Part shown: positions 23,810 to 32,700 of the stretch, piece by piece
Position numbering within the stretch: position 1 is the first letter of the stretch
Layout of the letters: each line of letters opens with the position of its first letter
Source: Scatomorpha sp040765295
GTDB lineage: Bacteria; Bacillota; Clostridia; Oscillospirales; Oscillospiraceae
NCBI GenBank assembly: GCA_040765295.1
Contig: JAXGSB010000001.1
Location: forward strand, 620,001 to 684,000
Reading direction: 5' to 3'
DNA: 64,000 nucleotides
The notes under the pieces: generated by a model
Told to the model about the DNA's origin: nothing
What the model saw: the letters and a program-made list of their open reading frames with translations, nothing else
The model's database searches: none
Translations under genes and position numbers: made by a program

Positions 23810-25801
23810 TTATTTCATCCGGTAAATCATCAATCCGTCAAATTCCCGGATAAGCTCCATCATTTTAATCATCGACTCGGAATCCTTTCGCGTTTCAAGA
23901 TCGGGCAGCTCCGAGAACGGCTTCAAATCGTGATGGAATCTTATACGCTCACGCATTGTGTTGTCATTCTTTCCCTTCAGTCTGCCCACATGATTATCAC
24001 CGAAACACCAGCCCATAGCGAGTTTTTCACTGCACCAACGCTCGTGTTCGCTTTCGGCGATTGTCATAAGCTCATCATCGGTGAATTCATGCACCGGCTC
24101 ATAGTCCACTGCTCTGTCGGTGTAGAAGCAGTCAATCTTCTCAAGCTGGGATGCAAAACCCTTCGCCTGTGCAATGTTGGACAGTTTATATTCCAACGAA
24201 AGATTCTCTTCAAAGGCTTTTTTCATTTCCTCTTCCGTCTCTGCTCCGCAGTATCTGCCGTTGAGCGCAAGAGCAAAGTCATAGAGATTAAGATAATTGC
24301 TGTCGGAAAGATAAATCCCCGTTTTCTTTTGCTTATCCTTTGTGCTTACTGTAATAATGCGGCTTAAATCCGGTTTTTTCACGTCAGGCTCAAATTCGGG
24401 AACGACATCTTGCAAGCTGATGATTTCGTCAATATCGTCAACGAACTTACTGCGCCCTTCTCTGACGGCACCTAGTTTTTTGGTATATCCGTTGTAAAGC
24501 ATATCCTTATATGCCTTTGCATTTGCAATTTTTACCGCATAGGTGCTGTCATAACAATAGGTCCAGCGCATTCCGCCCTCTGCGGGGAAGTCCATATCAA
24601 AATCATAGGCAAATATGCCGCTGCGGCGGCTGTTCTGCCCGTAAGAGGCTCTGTCCCAGCATTGCAGCTCGTCACAGAGCATCAGCAAATAGGAAAGCGG
24701 CTGACCGTCTGCAAGGGAGAGGGGGTTTTGTGTGTGCAGAGTGTTGCGCAGGGTGAACTTAAAGAGACTGTTGTGCAGGATAATGGCGCAGAAGCTGTCC
24801 ATAACAGCCGTCGGGAAGTCCTCGTATGTATTGATTTCACGATGGCGGCCGAGATATGCCTTGGCAAGCATCAGTCCGCTGAAATAGGCATGATCCATAT
24901 AGAGGTAATCTTTCTCGTTGGGGTTTTCATGGACAGCTCTATCCTTCAGTATTTTTTGCAGCTTATTTTCAACGTAATAAGGCTCTGCGTCAATACGCTC
25001 CAAATACGTCTCCAGGCGTTCGGTAATCGCATGAGCGTACAAATCATTCAGATTGCCAAGCCTTGACAGAGTAAACTCGTCCATATGCTTATAAGAAACA
25101 TAAGGAGAAAAGCCGTAATCATCGTTATTGTTTTTATCCAGATTGCAGACATAAGTCTTCATCTGCTGATGGGCAATTTCAAAGGGATAGCCTATATCGT
25201 GAAAAAGAGAAGTCAGTCCCCAATATTCAAAGAAATGACACGCCGCCTCTTTCCCTTCGCCAAAGCCGTACTTCTCGTTATACGCTTTGCGGAACTCGGC
25301 ATGGCTTTTATAGACGGCAAGCCCTATCACAAAGACGTAAACGCTGTGGGAATAGTGGTCACGATGCTTCATTAAAAGGGAGCTGGCGTTTGTTTCGTGC
25401 TCTGAAAGCATTTCGAGGAGCAGTCCGGTTGAATCGTAGCCTGCGCCGAAAGGCTTAAATATCTCACAATAGCAGTAGTAAATATCAAAGGCATCTTCTC
25501 TGGAGCCGGTGGCGAGAAAACGGCTGATGGCAGCTTCAAAGCTCAAACGGTCAAGATCCCGCTCCATATTATAGGGAATTTTGTCAGGTCCCGAGCTCCT
25601 GCCGTCGGAATCCGAAAAAGCCCGCCTCTTTTCATCAGACAAATCAAACTTCAGTTCTTCGCATAGGTCCCGTAAAAACGAGAGCGCCTCTCTGCCGTAG
25701 TTTTGCGTCACCTGCGGCAAATCGGGAATGGAAACGGTCTCAGCAAGTCCGTAATCGGCGGCATTTATTTCACGCATTTTCAGAAGTGCGGTGTAGCTCA
25801 C
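23810..25801 (-). CDS. HD domain - RyR domain protein
   Basis: This 663-residue protein has a GTG start behind GGAGGGG. The middle holds an HD-type metal hydrolase pattern: histidines at 146-152 (KHRDHYSHSVYVF), the HD pair at 201-202 (FHDIGYPFE), His304 and Asp377 (LCDELQCWDR). The C-terminus (about 571-655) is a RyR domain with the motif AESEHERWCSEKLAMGWCFG. RyR domains are named from ryanodine receptors and occur in bacteria with SLOG, TIR and other nucleotide-signal modules. HD domains often cleave nucleotides or cyclic nucleotides. It is the first gene of a four-gene operon; a nucleotide-processing or sensing role is inferred. Confidence 0.8.
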   Translation of the reverse strand: MSYTALLKMREINAADYGLAETVSIPDLPQVTQNYGREALSFLRDLCEELKFDLSDEKRRAFSDSDGRSSGPDKIPYNMERDLDRLSFEAAISRFLATGSREDAFDIYYCYCEIFKPFGAGYDSTGLLLEMLSEHETNASSLLMKHRDHYSHSVYVFVIGLAVYKSHAEFRKAYNEKYGFGEGKEAACHFFEYWGLTSLFHDIGYPFEIAHQQMKTYVCNLDKNNNDDYGFSPYVSYKHMDEFTLSRLGNLNDLYAHAITERLETYLERIDAEPYYVENKLQKILKDRAVHENPNEKDYLYMDHAYFSGLMLAKAYLGRHREINTYEDFPTAVMDSFCAIILHNSLFKFTLRNTLHTQNPLSLADGQPLSYLLMLCDELQCWDRASYGQNSRRSGIFAYDFDMDFPAEGGMRWTYCYDSTYAVKIANAKAYKDMLYNGYTKKLGAVREGRSKFVDDIDEIISLQDVVPEFEPDVKKPDLSRIITVSTKDKQKKTGIYLSDSNYLNLYDFALALNGRYCGAETEEEMKKAFEENLSLEYKLSNIAQAKGFASQLEKIDCFYTDRAVDYEPVHEFTDDELMTIAESEHERWCSEKLAMGWCFGDNHVGRLKGKNDNTMRERIRFHHDLKPFSELPDLETRKDSESMIKMMELIREFDGLMIYRMK

Positions 25802-26187
25802 TTTACCCCTCCGCTTGTGTTATGATATGATTCATGCTTTCGCGATTTGTCGTCTGTCTCTTTTACCTGGTGCATGATATCGCCGCAGTGTTATCCTCTT
25901 CTCAATCATAGTTATGCTGCATGATATAAGATATAATAGTGCGATTATCCCGTGTTGTAAATATGCAATCCCAAATATCTGCGCCGATGTCTTAATCTTA
26001 CGGATATATAATATAAAGAAAAATCCGCAAAAGAACAGATATGAGGTATGAAAAAAGAAGGAAGGTGTAAGCCCGAAAAATCGAGATTACACCTCATCTT
26101 CAAAAAGCTGCCTTATGACGGACAGGCATTTGGCTTCATATTTTTATTTTAAAGTCAAAATTTGAGATTAAGCTCTTTCCCGACTTC
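25802..26187. other. Intergenic region before the TIR/SLOG operon
   Basis: No gene is visible in these 386 bp. Reading the minus strand, TTACAA followed after 16 bp by TATTAT (about 25965-25938) is a possible operon promoter, at low confidence. The hairpin at 26063-26094 ends the next minus-strand gene. Confidence 0.4.
26063..26094 (-). terminator. Terminator of the 26188-26652 gene
   Basis: AGGTGTAA pairs with TTACACCT (8 bp, inner CGA/TCG). On the minus strand it is followed by TCCTTCTTTTTTC. Confidence 0.55.
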
Positions 26188-26652
26188 TTATTTCAAGTCC
26201 AAATCGAAGGGCTCAAGACCCTGTGACTTGAAAAAGCTGTTAATTTTTTTTATCTTGCCTTCACCCATAGCGGTGTAAAGCTCGGTGTTGAGGGAAAAAC
26301 GGGCGTACATATAACAGAAAGACAGAAAGTTCTTTTTATTAATTCCAAGCTGTTTGAAGCTGCCCAGAAGACCAAAAACAAAGCCCGCAATGAAGGATAG
26401 CTGAAGATACAGGGGGCAATACCTCGCTATAACAAAAACGATTCCGGCATTTATGAGCACCCAAACAAAGGTCGAAACCCCGTTAAACCTTTTGGCAAAC
26501 TTCGCTGAAAAAATTTCTTCTCCCAGAGGAGAAAATTTTTTTATAAGAGGCAGTGTGACTGAAAAATTGTATATAAGCTGCCTGGTGCATATGTAGAAGA
26601 AAAGGAAGCCCGCCAAAAGCAAAAATCCAGCATATAAGAACTTCATTTCCAT
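26188..26652 (-). CDS. Hypothetical membrane protein
   Basis: This 154-residue protein has one N-terminal and two central hydrophobic segments (about 5-23, 63-80 and 84-101) and a basic C-terminal helix (GKIKKINSFFKSQGLEPFDLDLK). I do not recognise a family. The start (MEMKF) follows AGGAGG at 8 bp; a GTG inside that site is unlikely. It is divergent from asp23. Confidence 0.65.
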   Translation of the reverse strand: MEMKFLYAGFLLLAGFLFFYICTRQLIYNFSVTLPLIKKFSPLGEEIFSAKFAKRFNGVSTFVWVLINAGIVFVIARYCPLYLQLSFIAGFVFGLLGSFKQLGINKKNFLSFCYMYARFSLNTELYTAMGEGKIKKINSFFKSQGLEPFDLDLK

Positions 26653-26745
26653 ATTTATCACCTCCTGCGGATTTTAACACTTTTTTGGCGTCTTTTCAAG
26701 AATATAAAGCGTTAAGAGAGCAGATATTCTGCAAAACTGCCCAAC

Positions 26746-26774
26746 TTTATTTTGCAATGCGTTTGTGCTATAAT
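26746..26774 (+). promoter_or_regulatory. Promoter of the asp23-nusB operon
   Basis: TTTATT (26746-26751), 17-bp spacer, TGC-TATAAT (26766-26774): an extended -10 promoter 34 bp before the GTG start. Confidence 0.6.
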
Positions 26775-26808
26775 ACACACGCATATTTTCTGCTTGGAGG
26801 GCAATAAA

Positions 26809-27174
26809 GTGTCTGAGAACTATATTAGAACAGAAGATGAGAACGGCGCAATCAATATTTCTGAGGAAGTCCTCATAACCATGGTAAGAGAGGCCGTTTT
26901 AGAAGTTAGCGGTATAGCTGCGCCTCAAGCCAATGTGGGGAAAGACATTACAGATTTTTTGGGCATTACTCCCGCATCTAGAAATATAAGGCTGGAGCTC
27001 GAAGAAAATGATGTCAAGAGTATAAACATAAATATCGTCGTGAAAAACGGTGAAAACGCAATGGCAGTTGCCACTGAGGTCCAGGACAAGACAAAGGATG
27101 TTTTGGAATCTATGACAGGGCTGACTTCGCCTCTTATAAATGTTCACATTCAAGGAATAGATTCCGGAAAATGA
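26809..27174 (+). CDS. Asp23/Gls24 family envelope stress protein
   Basis: A 121-residue Asp23/Gls24 (DUF322) family protein with the usual NISEEVLITMVREAVLEVSGI opening and the NIVVKNGENAMAVATEVQDK core. Members associate with the membrane and cell-envelope homeostasis; one sits before nusB in most clostridia. The GTG at 26809 follows TTGGAGGG; the longer frame upstream runs through the promoter. It overlaps nusB by 4 bp. Confidence 0.9.
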   Translation: MSENYIRTEDENGAINISEEVLITMVREAVLEVSGIAAPQANVGKDITDFLGITPASRNIRLELEENDVKSININIVVKNGENAMAVATEVQDKTKDVLESMTGLTSPLINVHIQGIDSGK

Positions 27175-27635
27175 ATAGAACAGAAGCTCGCGAAATAGCC
27201 TTTATGCTGCTCTACATGGGCACAATAAACAGCGATAGTGCCGCCGAGAGAGTAGAGGAGTTCTTTGAAGAGGAACACTACAAGAGCCTTAAAAGTCTGG
27301 AGCCCGGAATTTTCAAGAGTCCCGATGAGAATAACCTGGCATACATAAAAGAACTGCTTTTGTCGGCATATGAGAATAGGGACGAGCTGGATGAGAGGAT
27401 AAACAAATACCTCAAAAACTGGCGCAGCGACAGGCTCTCGAAGACTTCGCTTGCGCTTTTAAGATTGAGCATGGCTGAGATACTCTACCTTGGCACGCCT
27501 GTAGGCGCATCAATCAATGAGACGGTTGAAATAGCCAAAAAATACGAGGAAAACAAAGAAACAGTTGCCCTCATAAACGGGGTTTTGGGAAGCTTTTCCA
27601 AGGAGCTCTCAGCAAAGAAAGAGGAAGAGAAATAG
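27171..27635 (+). CDS. nusB: Transcription antitermination factor NusB
   Basis: This 154-residue all-helical protein opens with the NusB pattern TEAREIAFMLLYM and closes with LSKTSLALLRLSMAEILYLGTPVGASINETVEIAKKY. It binds boxA RNA with NusE to prevent early termination in rRNA operons. The start overlaps the asp23 stop (ATGA), which gives coupled translation. Confidence 0.93.
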   Translation: MNRTEAREIAFMLLYMGTINSDSAAERVEEFFEEEHYKSLKSLEPGIFKSPDENNLAYIKELLLSAYENRDELDERINKYLKNWRSDRLSKTSLALLRLSMAEILYLGTPVGASINETVEIAKKYEENKETVALINGVLGSFSKELSAKKEEEK

Positions 27636-27639
27636 GGTT

Positions 27640-28845
27640 TTGTTGAAGAAAAACATCTTAACAGTCAGCGAACTGAACAACTTAATTAAGATGCTGCTCG
27701 AAAATGAACCGCTGCTTTCAAATATAGCGGTCAGAGGAGAGCTTTCAAACTATAAAATATATCCTTCCGGGCATCACTACTTCAGCCTCAAAGACGAGGG
27801 AGGGAGCCTCAGCGCCGTGATGTTTAAATCGTCGGCAGATAAGCTCAAATTTCGTCCCGAAAACGGCATGGAGGTACTGGCGGTCGGCAGAGTTTCCGTC
27901 TACCCTAAAAACGGACAGTATCAGCTCTATGTCGACAACATACTCCCCGAAGGAGTCGGACAGCTTCAGCTTGCATTCGAGCAGCTCTATGAAAAACTGA
28001 GCAAGAAAGGCTACTTCAATGAAGAACACAAAAAGCCTGTTCCCCGTTTTCCGGAAAAGGTTGCCGTTATAACTTCCGCCGCGGGAGCCGCCGTGCACGA
28101 TGTTATCCGTGTCCTAAAAAAACGTTGGCCCTTGGCTGAGGTTCTCGTCGTACCGGTAAGAGTTCAGGGAGACGAGGCGGCAGGTGAGATAAGGGAAGCC
28201 ATAGACTTTGTCAACAGACATAAACTCTGTGATGTAATCATCTGCGGCAGAGGGGGCGGCTCTATGGAGGATCTTTGGGCATTTAACGATGAGAGCCTAG
28301 CGGAAGAGATATTTCGAAGCGGGATACCTGTGGTTTCGGCAGTGGGTCACGAGGTAGACTTCACAATCTCCGATTTTGTGGCTGATCTCAGGGCGGCAAC
28401 ACCGTCGAATGCGGCAGAACTCATAAGTCCCGACAGCGCCGAACTCATGGAGTTCCTCAAAGAGGCAGGGTCGAGGTTGGAAAAAATCCAGCTGAACAGA
28501 ATCAGGCTCAAAAGATTGCGCCTTCGTGAAATGAGTTCAAGCAGAAGCCTTGCGTCTGCGCTCAATCTTGTGGAAAAACGGCGTATGGACCTCGACAACC
28601 ATACCATGAGACTTGAAGCATTGGGTAAGAGAAAGCTTGAAACCGCAAAGCAGGCCCTGGCCGAGCAGATAAGCGCTCTCGAGGCCCTAAACCCGCTCTC
28701 TGTTCTCAAGAGAGCCTATTCCATAGTCACCGATATAAACGGACAAACAGTAAGTGATGCCGGAAAGCTGAAAAAAGGCGACAGGCTTAAAATACAAATG
28801 GCAGTGGGCAGCGCGCTCTGCACAGTAGACGAGGTGGAGAAATAA
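27640..28845 (+). CDS. xseA: Exodeoxyribonuclease VII large subunit
   Basis: This 401-residue catalytic subunit has an N-terminal OB fold (residues 1-100, with IRGELSNYKIYPSGHHYFSLKD text), the conserved catalytic block (CGRGGGSMEDLWAFNDE, VGHEVDFTISDFVADLRAATPS) and a long C-terminal coiled coil that binds XseB subunits. It degrades single-stranded DNA to oligonucleotides. The start is TTG at 27640 or 27643; there is no strong Shine-Dalgarno beyond GGAAGAG, and coupling to nusB is likely. Confidence 0.93.
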   Translation: MLKKNILTVSELNNLIKMLLENEPLLSNIAVRGELSNYKIYPSGHHYFSLKDEGGSLSAVMFKSSADKLKFRPENGMEVLAVGRVSVYPKNGQYQLYVDNILPEGVGQLQLAFEQLYEKLSKKGYFNEEHKKPVPRFPEKVAVITSAAGAAVHDVIRVLKKRWPLAEVLVVPVRVQGDEAAGEIREAIDFVNRHKLCDVIICGRGGGSMEDLWAFNDESLAEEIFRSGIPVVSAVGHEVDFTISDFVADLRAATPSNAAELISPDSAELMEFLKEAGSRLEKIQLNRIRLKRLRLREMSSSRSLASALNLVEKRRMDLDNHTMRLEALGKRKLETAKQALAEQISALEALNPLSVLKRAYSIVTDINGQTVSDAGKLKKGDRLKIQMAVGSALCTVDEVEK

Positions 28846-28846
28846 A

Positions 28847-29086
28847 ATGAAAAATATAGATTTTGAAAAGTCTATGGAGAGAATATCCGAGATTCTAAAA
28901 CAGCTGGACTCATCGGAAATCAGCTTGGACGAATCCTTGAAGCTCTATGAGGAGGGTGCAAAGCTTATAGCCGCATGCACAAAGCGCCTTCAAGAGGCGG
29001 AGCAGACAGTTAAAAAAATAAGCATACAGTCAGACGGAAGCTATAAGGAAGAGAGCTTTCAAGATGCAGAGGAAGAGAGCAGATGA
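28847..29086 (+). CDS. xseB: Exodeoxyribonuclease VII small subunit
   Basis: A 79-residue helical hairpin protein with the family pattern FEKSMERISEILKQLDS, then SLDESLKLYEEGAKLIAAC. Several copies wrap around each XseA coiled coil. It starts 1 bp after xseA and overlaps ispA by 4 bp. Confidence 0.93.
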   Translation: MKNIDFEKSMERISEILKQLDSSEISLDESLKLYEEGAKLIAACTKRLQEAEQTVKKISIQSDGSYKEESFQDAEEESR

Positions 29087-29964
29087 GCGATTTTAAACAG
29101 AAATACAACAATTATCAGAAGCTTATTAATTATGAACTGGGGAAAGTTTTTTGCGGCTACGAAGATTCCGGTGTCAGAGGACTTTTAGACTCCATGCTCT
29201 ACAGTCTGACCGCCGGCGGAAAGAGAATCCGTCCCGTTTTGGTTTTGGAGTTTTGCAGACTGGCAGGCGGAGACCATATTCAAGCAATCCCTATAGCTCT
29301 CTCCGTAGAGCTTTTGCATACCTACTCACTGATTCACGATGATTTGCCCTGCATGGATGACGACGATTTCAGAAGAGGAAAGTTAAGCAACCATAAGAAG
29401 TTCGGCGAAACAACCGCTGTTTTGGCAGGAGACACTCTTCAGGCAGAGGCTTTCCGCATGATTTTGTGTTCGGCAATGCCCACCGAGCGCCGTGCCCGTT
29501 GCGCCGAGATTTTGGCCAATGCTGTCGGAGCCCTAGGTATGTGCGGAGGCCAGTATATCGACACTGTCTTAGACAATAAAAACATGTCTTCAGAGCTCCT
29601 CCTGGAAAAGACTATGAAAAAGACGGCGGCGCTCATCAAAGCGTCATGTATGATGGGAGCGGCCTCTGCGGGCGCCTCTGAAGATGCCATACTTCGCTCG
29701 GGAGTCTTTGGCGAAAATCTGGGAATGGCCTTTCAGATTAGAGACGATGTGCTTGACGAGATAGGCTCAACAGATAAGTTGGGCAAAATGGCAGGTTCCG
29801 ACTTAAAGGCCGAGAAGACAACTTTCCTCACAATGTACGGGAGAGAGCGCTGTGAGGAGCTTGTAAGAGAGCACACAGAACGCGGCAAGAGAGAAATAGA
29901 AGGCTTGGGAGACTGTAGCTTCCTATTCGAATTGGCAGACAAGCTCGTAAGCAGAGAAAACTGA
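29083..29964 (+). CDS. ispA: Farnesyl/geranyl diphosphate synthase
   Basis: A 293-residue short-chain trans-prenyl diphosphate synthase. The first Asp-rich motif is DDLPCMDDDDFRRG and the second is FQIRDDVLDEIGSTD; GGKRIRPVL is the usual substrate-binding loop. It condenses isopentenyl diphosphate with allylic diphosphates to give farnesyl diphosphate for quinone, undecaprenyl and other isoprenoids. Its precursor-supplying partner dxs follows. Confidence 0.92.
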   Translation: MSDFKQKYNNYQKLINYELGKVFCGYEDSGVRGLLDSMLYSLTAGGKRIRPVLVLEFCRLAGGDHIQAIPIALSVELLHTYSLIHDDLPCMDDDDFRRGKLSNHKKFGETTAVLAGDTLQAEAFRMILCSAMPTERRARCAEILANAVGALGMCGGQYIDTVLDNKNMSSELLLEKTMKKTAALIKASCMMGAASAGASEDAILRSGVFGENLGMAFQIRDDVLDEIGSTDKLGKMAGSDLKAEKTTFLTMYGRERCEELVREHTERGKREIEGLGDCSFLFELADKLVSREN

Positions 29965-30000
29965 TTATTCATTATATTCACATTTAAGTGAATAATAACT

Positions 30001-30032
30001 GCCCCGCTGTCTTGAAAAGCTGGGCTTTTTTT
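30001..30032 (+). terminator. Intrinsic terminator between ispA and dxs
   Basis: GCCCCGCT (30001-30008) pairs with AGCTGGGC (30018-30025) with one mismatch, then seven Ts. It shows that the long open frame upstream of dxs is not translated. Confidence 0.65.
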
Positions 30033-30071
30033 GTTATCATCAAAGCACTGTTTATTAAGAGAGGGCGCAGC

Positions 30072-31919
30072 TTGAAAGATTTTACCGAAAAGCTCACTCG
30101 TCCGGCCTTGCTGAAAGCAAGCTACGAGGAACTTGAGATGCTCAGCTGCGAGATTCGCAGCTTTTTAATAGAAAAAATATCTAAATGCGGCGGCCACCTT
30201 GCCTCAAATCTGGGGGCGGTGGAGCTGACCATCGCCATGCACAGAGTTTTCGATCCTAATGTCGACAGAATTGTTTTTGATGTGGGCCATCAGACCTACA
30301 CACATAAACTCTTAAGCGGCAGAGCAGAGGGTTTTGAAAAACTTCGAAAGCTGGGAGGAGTTTCAGGATTTCCCAAACCCTCCGAGAGCGTAACCGATGC
30401 TTTCATAGCAGGGCATGCATCCAATTCAGTCTCCGTGGCGCTGGGCATGGCCAAGGCAAGAAGCCGCTTAGGTGAAAAACACAAAATTGTTTCGGTTATA
30501 GGAGACGGGGCGCTGACAGGCGGACTTTCCTATGAAGGACTTTCCAATGTCGTGCAGGCAAACGAGCCGATGCTCATAATTCTAAACGACAACGGTATGT
30601 CCATATCCGAGAATGTCGGCTCTATGGCGGGCAACCTATCAAAGCTTCGTCTCAGTCCCTTCTATCTGAATATCAAGAAGGAATACAGGGATAAACTTCG
30701 CAGAGTAAAGCCGCTTTATAACTTTGTTCACGGTGCAAAGGAAAAAGCCAAGGATCTGATTCTGCCTAAAAATATCTTTAACGACCTCGGGCTCTACTAC
30801 CTCGGTCCGGTTGACGGACACGATATAAGAGAGCTTGAATATGTTATGAGCTGGGCAAAAAGTCTGGACATACCGGTGCTTCTGCATGTCAAAACAAAAA
30901 AAGGCAAGGGTTGCCATTATGCGGAAACAAAGCCCGATCTATACCATGGGGTAGGGCCGTTCAACCCTGAAAGCGGAGAACTGGAGGGAAACGGAAAAGA
31001 GAGTTTTTCCTCGGTTTTCGGCGACAAACTCTTAGAGCTGGCCAAAAAAGATAAAAGGATAGTTGCAATAACCGCCGCCATGAGCGACGGAACAGGGCTG
31101 AGCCGTTTTTCAGCAGAGTTCCCCGAGAGTCTGATTGATGTCGGCATAGCCGAGGGACACGCGGTGTCCATGGCAGCCGGCATGGCGAAGCAGGGACTTA
31201 AGCCCGTATTTGCAGTCTATTCAAGCTTTTTGCAGAGAGCCTACGATATGCTTATTCACGATGTGTCGCTCTTGGGCTTAAATGTGGTTTTTGCCGTAGA
31301 CAGAGCCGGCATAGTCGGCGAAGACGGGGAGACACATAACGGAGTTTTCGATGTGAGCTACCTTCGCTCCGTGCCCGGGATGACTGTTTACAGTCCTTCA
31401 TCTTATCTTGAGCTCGGATACTATCTCGAAAAAGCCGTCAACAGCGACGAGGGCCCTGTGGCGGTTCGCTATCCCAGAGGCTCCGAAGGAGACTACAGTG
31501 AACTCTCCCAAAAAGATACGGATATTCTGAAAGAGGGCTCGGATATAAGCATCGCAAGCTATGGAACTATGATAAATGAAGCGATTACAGCAGCCGAAAT
31601 CCTCGCGAAAGAAGATATATCTGCCGAGCTTATAAAGATAAACAAGATAAAACCTCTCGACTTGGAGCCGATAAAGGCCTCGGTTTCGAAGACAAAAAGA
31701 TTGATAATTGTCGAAGAGTCGTGCGCCCAAGGCTCACTGTCGCAGGAAATAATTACAGAGCTGCACGGATGCTCGGAGTTTCAGTATATTTGCCTCAATC
31801 TCGGAGAAGGCATTATTGAGCAGGGAGGCATTGAAGAACTCAGATCCATTTTCGGAATAGATGCTAAAGCCATAGCAAAGCGAGCAAAGGGGCTAGTTGA
31901 TGGCAAAAATCAGACTTGA
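30072..31919 (+). CDS. dxs: 1-deoxy-D-xylulose-5-phosphate synthase
   Basis: A 615-residue thiamine-diphosphate enzyme that joins pyruvate and glyceraldehyde-3-phosphate, the first step of the MEP isoprenoid route. The ThDP site is GDGALTGG with the following NDNGMSIS; transketolase-type pyrimidine and C-terminal domains follow (DVGIAEGHAVSMAAGMA, then the final domain from about 490). The TTG at 30072 lies after GAGAGGGCG. An upstream in-frame start at 29988 is rejected because it runs through the terminator. The end overlaps tlyA. Confidence 0.93.
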   Translation: MKDFTEKLTRPALLKASYEELEMLSCEIRSFLIEKISKCGGHLASNLGAVELTIAMHRVFDPNVDRIVFDVGHQTYTHKLLSGRAEGFEKLRKLGGVSGFPKPSESVTDAFIAGHASNSVSVALGMAKARSRLGEKHKIVSVIGDGALTGGLSYEGLSNVVQANEPMLIILNDNGMSISENVGSMAGNLSKLRLSPFYLNIKKEYRDKLRRVKPLYNFVHGAKEKAKDLILPKNIFNDLGLYYLGPVDGHDIRELEYVMSWAKSLDIPVLLHVKTKKGKGCHYAETKPDLYHGVGPFNPESGELEGNGKESFSSVFGDKLLELAKKDKRIVAITAAMSDGTGLSRFSAEFPESLIDVGIAEGHAVSMAAGMAKQGLKPVFAVYSSFLQRAYDMLIHDVSLLGLNVVFAVDRAGIVGEDGETHNGVFDVSYLRSVPGMTVYSPSSYLELGYYLEKAVNSDEGPVAVRYPRGSEGDYSELSQKDTDILKEGSDISIASYGTMINEAITAAEILAKEDISAELIKINKIKPLDLEPIKASVSKTKRLIIVEESCAQGSLSQEIITELHGCSEFQYICLNLGEGIIEQGGIEELRSIFGIDAKAIAKRAKGLVDGKNQT

Positions 31920-32700
31920 TGCTTTCCTTGTGGAGAGCGGCCTCTGTGAAAGCAGAGAAAAAGCAAAGAGCTGCATAATGAGCGGTGTTGTCTATGTAGA
32001 GGGACAGAAGGCCGAAAAGCCCGGCATGCAAATAGATCCTCTAAGCAATGTCAGCATAAAAGATGAGGGAAGTCAATATGTTTCAAGAGGAGCATATAAG
32101 CTGCTCAAAGCGCTGGAAAGCTTCTCCATTTCTCCGGAGGGCAAAACATGCATAGACATAGGTGCCTCAACCGGCGGTTTTACGGAAGTGCTCTTAGAGC
32201 AAGGGGCCAAGAAAGTCTATGCGGTCGATGTGGGCTATGGGCAGCTGGCGTGGAAGCTCAGAAAAGATAAAAGAGTATGCGTGATGGAGCGCACCAATGC
32301 CCGATACCTCGAAAAAAAAGACTTCCCCGAAGATATTGAACTTGCTGTGATGGATCTCTCTTTTATTTCTCTCGAACTTGTACTTCCGGCGGTTAAAGAG
32401 ATAGTAAGCGAAGGTGCGGATGTAATATGTCTGATTAAGCCGCAGTTTGAAGCGGGAAGAGAATTTGTTTCGAAAAGGGGAGTAGTATTTGATCCCCAGG
32501 TTCACGAGCAAGTCATCTTCAAATTTCTTCACTTTGCCGCAGAACTCGGACTCATACCTATAGAACTTACCTATTCTCCAATCAAGGGACCGGCAGGAAA
32601 TATAGAGTTTCTTGTAAGGCTCACAAAGAGCAAAAATGTAAATACACATATACGCATTAACGAGGTCGTAAGACTGGCACATGAGGACTTAAATCAATGA
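31900..32700 (+). CDS. tlyA: TlyA family rRNA 2'-O-methyltransferase
   Basis: This 266-residue protein has an N-terminal S4 RNA-binding domain (RLDAFLVESGLCESREKAK) and a FtsJ-like SAM methyltransferase domain (DIGASTGGFTEVLLEQGA near residue 86, then MDLSFISL). TlyA methylates 16S and/or 23S rRNA cytidines and is often mis-named hemolysin. AAAGGGG precedes the ATG inside the dxs end, a 20-bp overlap. The next gene, nadK, overlaps its stop by 4 bp. Confidence 0.92.
   Translation: MAKIRLDAFLVESGLCESREKAKSCIMSGVVYVEGQKAEKPGMQIDPLSNVSIKDEGSQYVSRGAYKLLKALESFSISPEGKTCIDIGASTGGFTEVLLEQGAKKVYAVDVGYGQLAWKLRKDKRVCVMERTNARYLEKKDFPEDIELAVMDLSFISLELVLPAVKEIVSEGADVICLIKPQFEAGREFVSKRGVVFDPQVHEQVIFKFLHFAAELGLIPIELTYSPIKGPAGNIEFLVRLTKSKNVNTHIRINEVVRLAHEDLNQ

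Noticed and set aside
29988..30071. N-terminal extension of dxs
   Set aside because: It passes through an intrinsic terminator and is absent from the Dxs family; the TTG at 30072 has a binding site.
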